Below, piece by piece: positions 1 to 7,357 of a stretch of DNA of 64,000 nt. Source of the DNA: JAGSPQ01 sp038206395 (GTDB lineage: Bacteria; Myxococcota; Myxococcia; Myxococcales; Myxococcaceae); NCBI GenBank assembly GCA_038206395.1, contig JBBRAX010000007.1, positions 1-64,000 on the forward strand. Direction: 5' to 3'. The notes beneath the pieces are model-generated. The model was given only the letters and a program-made list of their open reading frames with translations. It was not told where the DNA came from and searched no databases. The translations under genes and the position numbers were made by a program. Each line of letters begins with the position of its first letter. Position 1 is the stretch's first letter.

Positions 1-89
1 ATAACTCCGTCACCGGCGGCCACCTCTGCGTCAAAGGCCGCTTCGGCTTCGAGTTCGTTCAGAACCGCGAAGACGAAGAGCCGAAGTAG
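1..89 (+). CDS. NuoG/formate-dehydrogenase-like iron-sulfur protein, C-terminal end (partial)
   Basis: Only the last 28 codons are present (reading frame from base 3, TAG at 87-89). The peptide contains GHLCVKGRFGFEFV, which matches the cysteine-containing segment at the start of the 4Fe-4S Mo/W-bis-MGD domain in NAD-dependent formate dehydrogenase alpha subunits and NuoG-like proteins. The protein stops about 13 residues after this motif, so no catalytic molybdopterin domain follows. It is probably a stand-alone electron-transfer subunit (2Fe-2S plus 4Fe-4S) or a truncated gene. The upstream part lies outside the window. Confidence 0.6.
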   Translation, partial: NSVTGGHLCVKGRFGFEFVQNREDEEPK

Positions 90-98
90 CCGCGCCCC

Positions 99-130
99 GC
101 TCATCCCGAGAAGTCGAGGATGAGCCGCCT
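99..130 (+). repeat. Interspersed palindromic repeat, copy 1 (+ orientation)
   Basis: Arms TCATCCC and GGATGA flank a CGAGAAGTCGA core and are followed by GCCGCCT. This is a slightly shortened member of the repeat family seen again at 7316, 26575, 34073, 35371 and 38711. It lies 9 bp after the stop of the preceding gene. The rest of 131-364 shows no convincing gene. Confidence 0.7.
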
Positions 131-364
131 GCCCCGCCCCGATTCCGGGGCCGCGGCGTTTCCTCCCCCGCGCTACGCGTACCGGGTCTTCTTGCTCGCG
201 GGAGACGGCCCTCTCGCGCGTTCCCGCTTCGTCGCAGGTGGTTCGGCACAACTGTGCCGCGGAACCCCGTGACAGAAATCGGATCCTCCGCCGGTTCTCT
301 CGCCAGTTCCTCGGGGCATTGACGGGGAAGGTCGGCCGATTCTCAGGCGCGAAGTCGAGCAGAG

Positions 365-763
365 CTAGAGAGCAGTGACGCGCTCGACCGGCGACACGCA
401 GGGCTCGAGCATGGAGGCCATCGGAATGCCGTCGGGTGACGTCTGGGACGGGGTCCGCATGTTGACGACGCCGACGACCTGCACGCGCTTGCCATCGAGG
501 CGGGCGAGCTCTTCGGCAGGCCGGAGCCCATCGGCGCGATAGTAGACACCGATCACCAGCGTCCCGCCGTCGGTCTCGAGCAGCGCATGAAGCTTCGGCT
601 TGTCTGGCCGCTTCCGCATCTCGATGCGCGTCGCCCGGTACACGCCTTCGAGCACGACGCGCTTCCCGTCGTTGGCCTTCAGCTCTTCCTTCGTGCGGCA
701 GCAGGTCGGTTCCACGGCGGGGCTGCCTCCGAGAAGCAGTGCGAAAAGTGCGAGCGCTTTCAT
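365..763 (-). CDS. Small exported protein of unknown function
   Basis: 132 aa when started at the ATG whose complement is 761-763. The N-terminus MKALALFALLLGGSPAVEP looks like a signal peptide, which argues against a longer upstream start. The mature part begins with a Cys pair and has KRVVLEGVYRA and KRVQVVGVVNM, alternating strands suggestive of a small OB-like or beta-barrel fold. That fold call is inference. It sits 84 bp downstream of eutL on the same strand, so it may be read through from the eut operon, but nothing links it to ethanolamine use. Confidence 0.6.
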   Translation of the reverse strand: MKALALFALLLGGSPAVEPTCCRTKEELKANDGKRVVLEGVYRATRIEMRKRPDKPKLHALLETDGGTLVIGVYYRADGLRPAEELARLDGKRVQVVGVVNMRTPSQTSPDGIPMASMLEPCVSPVERVTAL

Positions 764-847
764 TGGCTGAGACGATACAGGGCGCGAAGAAGGTTTCGGC
801 AAAGGCACGGCATGCGAAAGCTGCTGATCATCCTCGGCGCCGAAGTC

Positions 848-1525
848 CTAACGCCGCAGCCGGTCTGGCCGTCGCGACGCCTGCAACGGCGCCTTCGCGA
901 CGGCCTCGACCGCTTCGATGAACGCATCGCGCGCCGCGTTCAAGTCGGCGAGCGCGCCGGTGAGAAACGCTCCGGCGAAGTTGGTCTCGGAGGGCGGTGG
1001 AATCCACTTGGCCAGCTTCACGGGGGCCGCCTTCAGCGCGGCGTCGACCGCGACGGTCGCCTCCAGCGGCGGAGCGATCAAATACGCCATCGCCTCCCCC
1101 GCCTTCACCCCGGCCTGCGGCGACAGGTACGTGCCCGTCTCGGCAATGACGTGCGCGAGAAACGCAGGCGGGTTGTCGCCCTCGAAGGTCTGGAAGCGCA
1201 CCTCTTCCTTGAGGCACGTGCGCAGCGCCCACAGCGCCTCGGCGACCTCGTCTGGGTCGGTGCCCGCGACGATGCCCATCACCTCGCCCGAGAACGGGCC
1301 GCTGGCGACCTTGCTGCCCGCGTAGAAGCTCTGGCCGAACAGCACCTCGACGTTCGCGAATTTGGTGCAGTGGTCGAGCGCGACGTACAGCGAGTCGTCC
1401 TGGTCGCACGTCACCAGGCCCACGCTGCGGTGCTTGCTGGGGTCGAGCTTCAGCGCTTCGGCCAGCTGCGCGTCGACGAGGTCAAGCTGCCGGCACGCCA
1501 ACAGCTTTGGCCACAGGTCGATCAC
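848..1525 (-). CDS. eutL: EutL-like bacterial microcompartment shell protein
   Basis: 225 aa, the family's usual length (about 219 in enterics). Recognisable EutL signatures include FAREL-like LAEALKLDPSKHRSVGL, YVALDHCTKFANVEV, FLAHVIAETGTYLS, AYLIAPPLEATVAVDAAL and PPPSETNFAGAFLTG, spread over the two tandem BMC folds. EutL forms pseudohexameric (trimeric) shell tiles that bind ethanolamine. The start is GTG (complement of 1523-1525) and overlaps the eutC stop by 4 bp (GTGA), so translation is probably coupled. No other shell gene (EutM, EutN, EutS or EutK type) is visible nearby. Confidence 0.92.
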   Translation of the reverse strand: MIDLWPKLLACRQLDLVDAQLAEALKLDPSKHRSVGLVTCDQDDSLYVALDHCTKFANVEVLFGQSFYAGSKVASGPFSGEVMGIVAGTDPDEVAEALWALRTCLKEEVRFQTFEGDNPPAFLAHVIAETGTYLSPQAGVKAGEAMAYLIAPPLEATVAVDAALKAAPVKLAKWIPPPSETNFAGAFLTGALADLNAARDAFIEAVEAVAKAPLQASRRPDRLRR

Positions 1526-2373
1526 CGGGGACGCACCAGGTGCAGGCCACCGCCGCCGGCATCAAAGGTTCGCCGCATCAGGGCCGCGCATTCTTTCGCC
1601 GCGTCCAGCAAAGGCAGGCCGAGCGGTCGAATGTTGCTCAGGCAGTTCTTCTCCGAGTTGTCCTGATTCAAGCGCGGCTTGAACGCGGTGTAGATGGACA
1701 GGGAGTCGCCGGTGCCGAGGCCTGGCCGTTCACCGACGAGAATGACGGTCGAACGGGCCTGGGTGAGGGTTCCGATTTCGTCCTGAACGCCGATGCGCGC
1801 GAAGCGGACGAACAGGGGCCTGCCGACGGTGAGGCCGACGGCCTTGAGCTCACGTTCCAACGCGGGGATCAGCTGTTCGCCCTGCTCGAGAATCGCCCAC
1901 GCGGCGAGCCCGTCGGCCGCGATGAGCTGCACGTCGACGCCTTTGGTCGCCTCGGCCTCGACGCGCTTGCGGCTCTCGTCGTTCAGCCGGCGGCCGTGCT
2001 CGGGGTACAGCAGGTAGTCCTCTTTGCTGGTGGCGCGGCTCGCGAGAGGAATCGCGTTGAGCTTCTTGGGGAAGTCGTCGGGGACCTCGCTCTGCACGGC
2101 GTCGAGGGCGATGGCGTGCTCGGCGCGAAGGCCGACGTAGACCTTGGTGAGGTAACGCGTGCCGGTGCGGCCCTGGACGATGCGGGCAGGCGTCTGGCCG
2201 GCGATGCGCTTCAACTCGCGCTCGTCACGCGGCGGGTTCACCTTCACCACGCGCGGCACGCAGCCGTCGACGCACGCTTCCTCGGGGACGACGGCTTTCC
2301 GAGGCACGGGCTCGCCCAACTTCTCGAGCTCTTCGCGCAGCACCTTGCGAACGAGGTCCTCGAGGTCGCTCAT
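1522..2373 (-). CDS. eutC: Ethanolamine ammonia-lyase small subunit
   Basis: 283 aa. EutC partners EutB to make the adenosylcobalamin-dependent lyase that converts ethanolamine to acetaldehyde and ammonia. Family motifs include QTPARIVQGRTGTRYLT near residue 60, DVQLIAADGLAAWAI, FVRFARIGVQDEIG and ILVGERPGLGTGDSLS, followed by the Cys-containing NCLSNIRPLGLP near the C-terminus. The ATG (complement 2371-2373) overlaps the eutB stop by 4 bp (ATGA), and the stop overlaps the eutL GTG in the same way, giving one tightly coupled operon. The N-terminal 40 residues are a charged, poorly conserved linker, as in other EutC proteins. Confidence 0.95.
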   Translation of the reverse strand: MSDLEDLVRKVLREELEKLGEPVPRKAVVPEEACVDGCVPRVVKVNPPRDERELKRIAGQTPARIVQGRTGTRYLTKVYVGLRAEHAIALDAVQSEVPDDFPKKLNAIPLASRATSKEDYLLYPEHGRRLNDESRKRVEAEATKGVDVQLIAADGLAAWAILEQGEQLIPALERELKAVGLTVGRPLFVRFARIGVQDEIGTLTQARSTVILVGERPGLGTGDSLSIYTAFKPRLNQDNSEKNCLSNIRPLGLPLLDAAKECAALMRRTFDAGGGGLHLVRPR

Positions 2374-3779
2374 CGGCGGGGCCCGGTGGCGAAGAGGCTG
2401 GCGTCGCCGGCGCGGGCGGTGAGCTTGCCGTTGCGCCAGAGGCCCATCGATTCCATCCACGCCTCGAACTCGGGAGCGGGCTTCAGCTTCAGCAGCTCTC
2501 GCAGCGCGGCGTTGTTGTGAAAGGAAGTGGTCTGGTAGTTGAGCATCACGTCGTCGCCCATGGGGATGCCCATGAGGTAGTTGACGCCGGCCATCGCGAG
2601 CAGCATCTCGAGATTTTCCTGGTCGTTCTGGTCGGCGTTCGCGTGGTTCGTGTAGCAGGCGTCGCGGCCCATCGGGATGCCGAGCAGCTTGCCCATGAAG
2701 TGGTCTTCGAGGCCGGCGCGGGTGATTTGTTTGGCGTCGCGCAGGTACTCGGGGCCGATGAAGCCGACGACGCTGTTGAGCAAGAAAGGTTGGTAGCGAC
2801 GGGCGAGGCCGTAGGCGCGGGCCTCCATGGTGACCTGGTCGGTGTCGTGGTGGGCGTTGGCGGACAGCGCGGTGCCCTGGCCGGTCTCGAAGTACATGAC
2901 GTTGGGGCCCTGGGCGGTGCCCTCGCGGCGGGTCATGTCGGCGGCCTCGTCGAGCAGCTTCACGCTGACGCCGAAGTTCTTGTTGGCGCCTTCCGAGCCG
3001 GAGATCGACTGGAACATCAGGTCGAGCGGAGCGCCGTTTTTCTCTATCGCCTCCATCTGCACGGTCAGGTGCGCGAGGACGCAGTTCTGGGTGGGCACAC
3101 GGAACCTGCGCATCAGGTCCTTCGTGGCCTTGAGGAGGTCGGCGCACTTGCCGATGTCGTCGGTGCTGGGGTTGATGCCGATGACGGCGTCGCCGTTGCC
3201 GAAGCTGAGGCCATCTTTGATGGCGGCGAGGACGCCAGCGACTTCATCGCGGGGGTGGTTGGGCTGCAGCCGGGAGCTGATGCGGCCCTCGAGGCCGATG
3301 GTGTTGTTGCAGCGGGCGGTGACGCGAATCTTGCGGCCGGCCATGACGAGGTCGAGGTTCGACATCAGCTTGGCGGCGGCGGCGGCCATCTCGGGCGAGA
3401 GGCCGGGGGAGGCTTCGTTGATTTGTTCGCCGGTCGTCGACGAATCGAGAATCCACTCGCGGAGCTCGGCGACGGACCAGCCGCAGACCTTGCGGTAGGC
3501 GCGGTCGGCCTGGGGCTTCGTGAGGTCGTCCTCGATGACGCGGGTCACCTCGTCGAGCTCGTAGGGGACGGAAGGGCTCTCGCGCAGCTCGCGCAGCGTG
3601 ACGTCGGCCAGCACCAGCTTCGCGGCCGCCATCTCACGCATCGACCGCGCCGCCAGCCCCGCCTGCACGTCTCCCGACCTCGGCTCGTTCGCGCGCGCCA
3701 ACACGTCCTTCATCGAAGGAAAGGTGTGCGTCTCGCCGAACAACGTCGTCGTCAGCTTCCTCAAGGCGACGCGGAACAT
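2370..3779 (-). CDS. eutB: Ethanolamine ammonia-lyase large subunit
   Basis: 469 aa, close to the 453 aa of enteric EutB, with matching landmarks along the whole length: LARANEPRSGDVQAG near residue 30, SSRLQPNHPRDEV, DAVIGINPSTDD, NCVLAHLTVQMEAI, YFETGQGTALSA, DQVTMEARAYGLARRY, GLEDHFMGKLLGIPMG and MLNYQTTSFHNNA. It is the catalytic (beta/alpha)8 barrel subunit that binds ethanolamine and adenosylcobalamin. It is the first gene of eutBCL, and the 185-bp gap to divergent egtB must hold its promoter. I saw no B12 riboswitch consensus there. The N-terminal extension MFRVALRKL precedes the usual TTLFG start. Confidence 0.96.
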   Translation of the reverse strand: MFRVALRKLTTTLFGETHTFPSMKDVLARANEPRSGDVQAGLAARSMREMAAAKLVLADVTLRELRESPSVPYELDEVTRVIEDDLTKPQADRAYRKVCGWSVAELREWILDSSTTGEQINEASPGLSPEMAAAAAKLMSNLDLVMAGRKIRVTARCNNTIGLEGRISSRLQPNHPRDEVAGVLAAIKDGLSFGNGDAVIGINPSTDDIGKCADLLKATKDLMRRFRVPTQNCVLAHLTVQMEAIEKNGAPLDLMFQSISGSEGANKNFGVSVKLLDEAADMTRREGTAQGPNVMYFETGQGTALSANAHHDTDQVTMEARAYGLARRYQPFLLNSVVGFIGPEYLRDAKQITRAGLEDHFMGKLLGIPMGRDACYTNHANADQNDQENLEMLLAMAGVNYLMGIPMGDDVMLNYQTTSFHNNAALRELLKLKPAPEFEAWMESMGLWRNGKLTARAGDASLFATGPRR

Positions 3780-3964
3780 GGATCAGCGCAGGGGGGAGGA
3801 CAACGGGGCATCTGGAGGGCCGCGATAGAACGCCCGGATTCATCCGAGTGGGGAAAGTCGAAGTGCGAACGTCACAGCCAACACGCCGGCCGCGAGGGAC
3901 TGATGCTCCTCTCGACCTGAACCTTCGGCGTGCGCGGCGCGCTGTGCCCACGTTAGAAAGCAAC

Positions 3965-5242
3965 ATGGGACTTCGGGGGGCGCTTCGCGCTCAGCTCACG
4001 GCTGCCCGACGAGCGACCGACGGTCTGTTCGCCCTCTTGACGCCCAGGGGGCTGACCGAGCGCCCCGTCGCCGAACGGCACCGGTTCATCTTCTATCTGG
4101 GTCACCTCGAGGCCTTCGATTGGAGCCTGGTGTGCCGCGACGCCCTCGGGCACGCGCCGGTGAATGCACCCTTCGAGAAGCTCTTCGACTTCGGCATCGA
4201 CCCGATCGACGGCAGCACCCCGGCCGACACCGCGGCCGACTGGCCTTCGCCCGAGCAGCTCGCGCCCTGGATTCTTCGCGCACGGCAAGCGGTCGACGAG
4301 GCCCTCGACCAGGCGCCGCTGACCGGGTGGCTCGACGGCGGCTGGGCAGCTCGAATGGCGATCGAGCACCGGCTGATGCACGCCGAGACGCTCAGCTACC
4401 TGCTTGCGCGCACCGACCTGGCGTTCAAGCGTCCCGGCCCGCTGCCAGTGGTGACCCCAGCTGCCGCGGCAGGTGGCGGGGTGCCGGTTCCTGAAGGCCC
4501 CGCGGTGCTCGGCCTTGCGCGGAGCACCGCGCCGCACGTCGGCTGGGACAACGAGTACGAGCGCCACTCCGTCGACGTTCCGCCTTTCACGATGGCGCGG
4601 CTGCCGGTCAGCAACGGCGAGTGGCTGGCCTTCGTTCAGGCGGGCGGCTACCGCGACCGATCCCTTTGGGGCGACGCCGCGTGGGGCTGGCTCGCGCGAG
4701 AGGGCATCGAGCACCCCGCTTTCTGGCGTCACCGCGACGGAAAGTGGTGGTGGAAGGCGATGTTCGGCGAGGTGCCCCTGCCCGACGACTGGCCGGTCTA
4801 CGTGAGTCATGCCGAGGCGACCGCTTACGCGGCGTGGAAGGCGGCGCGACTGCCGACCGAAGCCCAGTGGCACCGCGCAGCATTTCCCGATGCCGAGGGC
4901 GCGAAGCCCGAGCTGCACGGGAACTTTGGCTTCGCACGGTTCGACCCCGTCACCAGCGGCACCTTCTCGCGCGGCGACAGCCGGTTCGGAATCGCCGACC
5001 TGATCGGCAACGGCTGGGAGTGGACCTCGACGACGTTCGGCCCCTTCGATGGCTTCGAGCCGCTGCCTTTCTACCGCGGCTACTCGGCGAACTTCTTCGA
5101 CGGGCAGCACTTCGTGATGAAGGGCGCCAGCGCCAGCACCGACCTCGCCCTTCTTCGCCCCAGCTTCCGCAACTGGTTCCAGCCGCACTACCAGCACGTC
5201 TTCGCTAAGTTCCGGCTGGTCACCGAGGGGGTTGGTGGATGA
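3965..5242 (+). CDS. egtB: Hercynine-cysteine sulfoxide synthase-like protein EgtB
   Basis: 425 aa. An N-terminal DinB-like four-helix domain is followed by a formylglycine-generating-enzyme (FGE-sulfatase) fold from about residue 190, the EgtB architecture. Likely iron ligands are H47 (YLGHLEAFD) and the HX3HXE motif at H135, H139 and E141 (HRLMHAE). Later FGE motifs are LPTEAQWHRAAFP and GNGWEWTSTTFGPFDGF. EgtB joins hercynine and a thiol with O2 in ergothioneine biosynthesis. The first in-frame start is upstream at 3848, but the ATG at 3965 fits the family N-terminus better. It overlaps egtD by 4 bp. Whether the sulfur donor is cysteine or gamma-glutamylcysteine cannot be read from the sequence. 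Confidence 0.88.
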   Translation: MGLRGALRAQLTAARRATDGLFALLTPRGLTERPVAERHRFIFYLGHLEAFDWSLVCRDALGHAPVNAPFEKLFDFGIDPIDGSTPADTAADWPSPEQLAPWILRARQAVDEALDQAPLTGWLDGGWAARMAIEHRLMHAETLSYLLARTDLAFKRPGPLPVVTPAAAAGGGVPVPEGPAVLGLARSTAPHVGWDNEYERHSVDVPPFTMARLPVSNGEWLAFVQAGGYRDRSLWGDAAWGWLAREGIEHPAFWRHRDGKWWWKAMFGEVPLPDDWPVYVSHAEATAYAAWKAARLPTEAQWHRAAFPDAEGAKPELHGNFGFARFDPVTSGTFSRGDSRFGIADLIGNGWEWTSTTFGPFDGFEPLPFYRGYSANFFDGQHFVMKGASASTDLALLRPSFRNWFQPHYQHVFAKFRLVTEGVGG

Positions 5243-6165
5243 ATCGATTGATTCGCGAGGGGCTCACGGCGCGGCAAAAGAGGCTGCCTTCCGCGCTGCT
5301 CTACGACGACCTGGGCTCGGCGCTGTTCGAGGCCATCACCCTGCTGCCGGAGTACGAGGTCGCGCGCGTCGACACCGCGCTGCTTTCGGGCAGCATCGCT
5401 GCGGCGCTCGCGTTGTTGCCCGGGCCCCTCGAGGTCGTCGAGCTTGGCCCCGGTCACGGCCGCAAGGCGCGCCTGGTGCTCGAGCCCGTCGCAGCGCGCC
5501 AGCCAACCACCCGCTTCATCGCGGTCGACGTGTCGGCCGCTGCGCTTCAGGGCTGCCGTCGCCACCTCGAGGACTTGAAGACGGTTGCCGTCACCGGCGT
5601 CGAGGGGACCTTCATCGACGGCCTGCTCGAGGCTCCAGCGCGCCCACTGGGGCACCGACGGCTCGTGCTCTTCCTCGGCAGCAACCTCTCGAACTTCGAC
5701 AGGGCCGAGTCGCTTCAGTTTTTTCGCGACGTCCGCGCCGCGCTCGAACCGGGAGACGCCCTGCTGTTGAGCACCGACCTCGAGAAGCCGGCGGCGCGCC
5801 TGCTGCCTGCCTACGACGACGCGCTGGGAGTGACCGCCGCGTTCAACAAGAACGTGCTCGCGCGGCTCAACCGCGAGTACGGCGCGACGTTCGACCTGAG
5901 CGCGTTCACCCACGAAGCCCGATGGAACGCCGAGGCCCGCCGCGTCGAGATGCACCTGAGAGCGGTGCGCGCGACCACTGCCGAGGTGAAGCAGCTCGAG
6001 CTCGAGGTTCGTTTTGCCACTGGCGAGACCGTGTGGACGGAGTCGAGCCATCGCTTCAACCTCGACGAGCTCCGCGCCTGGGGCCTCGCGTCCAGGTTCG
6101 CCACCACGAAGGCGTGGGTGAACCACGAGTGGCCGTTGGCTTTGTCGCTGTTCATCGCAACCTGA
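5239..6165 (+). CDS. egtD: L-histidine N(alpha)-methyltransferase EgtD
   Basis: 308 aa, standard length. EgtD trimethylates histidine to hercynine with SAM. The N-terminus LPSALLYDDLGSALFEAITLLPEYEVAR is the typical substrate-side segment. VVELGPGHGRKARLVL is the SAM-binding loop, FIAVDVSAAAL and LVLFLGSNLSNF are later family motifs, and the C-terminus has ESSHRFN. The ATG overlaps the egtB stop (ATGA), so the two enzymes are co-translated. No egtA, egtC or egtE is adjacent, so the C-S lyase step must be encoded elsewhere or by an unrelated PLP enzyme. Confidence 0.93.
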   Translation: MNRLIREGLTARQKRLPSALLYDDLGSALFEAITLLPEYEVARVDTALLSGSIAAALALLPGPLEVVELGPGHGRKARLVLEPVAARQPTTRFIAVDVSAAALQGCRRHLEDLKTVAVTGVEGTFIDGLLEAPARPLGHRRLVLFLGSNLSNFDRAESLQFFRDVRAALEPGDALLLSTDLEKPAARLLPAYDDALGVTAAFNKNVLARLNREYGATFDLSAFTHEARWNAEARRVEMHLRAVRATTAEVKQLELEVRFATGETVWTESSHRFNLDELRAWGLASRFATTKAWVNHEWPLALSLFIAT

Positions 6166-6184
6166 ATCACCCGGGAGAAAACAC

Positions 6185-6472
6185 ATGAAACGCGCAACGT
6201 GGAATGGAGTGGTCGTCGCAGAGTCGGACGACATCGTCACCGTCGAAGGCAACGCCTACTTCCCTGAGTCGTCGCTGAAGCGCGACTACTTCAAGTCGAC
6301 TGACACGCACACCTCGTGCGCGTGGAAGGGCACCGCGAGCTACTACTCGCTCGAGGTGAACGGGAAGACCAACCCCGACGCGGCCTGGTACTACGCGAAG
6401 CCGTCTGACGCGGCGAAGCAGATTACCGGCCGGGTCGCGTTCTGGAAGGGTGTCGTCGTTTCTGACGCGTAG
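6185..6472 (+). CDS. DUF427 family protein
   Basis: 95 aa, a complete DUF427 domain: WNGVVVAESDDIVTVEGNAYFPESSL, then THTSCAWKGTASYYSLEVNG and AAWYYAKPSDAAKQITGRVAFWKG. The family is small and beta-rich, and its biochemical role is not established. It starts 19 bp after egtD with a GGGAGAA purine run about 5 bp upstream of the ATG, so it is very likely the third gene of the egtBD operon. A link to ergothioneine is only positional. It ends convergently, one base from the decayed region at 6473. Confidence 0.85.
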   Translation: MKRATWNGVVVAESDDIVTVEGNAYFPESSLKRDYFKSTDTHTSCAWKGTASYYSLEVNGKTNPDAAWYYAKPSDAAKQITGRVAFWKGVVVSDA

Positions 6473-6870
6473 CTACTCCAGCCACTTCCCCACGCCGTGG
6501 AGGGCGTCGACGCGACCAGGCGATCGCTTTCCGCTTCATCCATCGACGCGCGCGCGACGAGCATCGCGTTGGGCAGCGCTTCGAAACGCGTCAGCACGGT
6601 GAGCGTCGAGGCCGGGTGCTTCGCCTGGTAGTCGTTGAACGCCGAGTCGAACGTCGCCGCGATGTCGACCCGCCCGAGTCGAGCAGCGCCAGCGCCGCCG
6701 AGTGGTTTCCCGCGAACACCACCTCGCCCAGCTCACTCAGCCGCACGCCATGGTCCTTCAACCACTTCGCCGGAGCGGTGTAGCCCGACAACGAATCCGT
6801 CTGCACCAACGCGACCCTCGCTCCGAACAACGAGTCGGCCGTCGTCTCGAGCCCTGCCCTTTGTAGCCGT
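6473..6870 (-). pseudogene. Remnant of a PhnD-like phosphonate/phosphite ABC-transporter binding protein
   Basis: The sequence encodes GARVALVQTDSLSGYTAP, then LSELGEVVFAGNHSAALAL, then after a one-base frameshift near 6675 RVDIAATFDSAFNDYQ and LPNAMLVARASM. These are hallmarks of the PhnD periplasmic-binding family, in which a GxxVAxxxxxSxSGY segment precedes the GxHxxAlxAl motif. A further frameshift near 6510 would lead to a TAG at 6473-6475. The N-terminal two-thirds of the domain and the signal peptide are missing, so this fragment cannot give a functional binding protein. Confidence 0.6.
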
Positions 6871-7322
6871 GGCGCGAGCCGAGCCGGTACAGCGCTTCGG
6901 CAGCTTCGAGATTTCCGCGGGCGTACCGGGTTCAGCGTCTGCGTCGTCGGTGGCCAGATTTCGGCGACTTTCGCTTCGGCCACGGCCGCCTCGTAGTCGC
7001 CAACGCTGATGCTCAGACACATCGTCGCGTTGACGTCGTGAGGAGACGGCGCTTCTCTCGCGGCTCGGGCCGAACGGAAATAGCCGAGGTATTCAAGCGC
7101 GGCTGCCTCACACCACCTCGCATGGGCAACGAACCAGCCTGCTGATCTGACCAACCAGATCGCTCTTCGAAACTCCCCGGCGTGGAAGACCCAGTCACTG
7201 AGCAGAGACTGCACGACGACACGCCCCACGATGAACATGCCACAGGCGAGCAGGAAACCTTTGATGACCCAGAGCATCGGTGCACGCCCCCAGTCGGACA
7301 ATCTACCTCTGCGGAGGCTCAT
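6870..7322 (-). pseudogene. Truncated membrane-anchored TPR-like ORF fused to the PhnD remnant
   Basis: From the minus-strand ATG at 7322 (or the internal ATG encoding MLWVIKGFLLACGMF at 7277) the frame gives one hydrophobic segment, then alternating helices with SISVGDYEAAVAEAKVAEIW. A frameshift near 6930 is needed to continue as ARGNLEAAEALYRLGSRHG, which is TPR-like. It then runs into the PhnD-like remnant. I infer the front of one gene joined to the back of another after deletion and decay. The ATG at 7322 lies inside a palindromic repeat. Confidence 0.45.
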
Positions 7323-7347
7323 CCCTCGACTTCTCTCGGGATGAACG
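7316..7347 (-). repeat. Interspersed palindromic repeat, copy 2 (- orientation)
   Basis: Read on the minus strand it is CGTTCATCCCGAGAGAAGTC followed by GAGGGATGAGCC, a full-length family member. It lies between the pyruvate carboxylase stop (7358) and the decayed ORF whose first possible ATG falls in the GGGATGA arm. Confidence 0.8.
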
Positions 7348-7357
7348 GAGTCGCGGA

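Noticed and set aside
3780..3964. A cobalamin riboswitch upstream of eutB
   Set aside because: No B12-box consensus could be found on the minus strand of this 185-bp gap.
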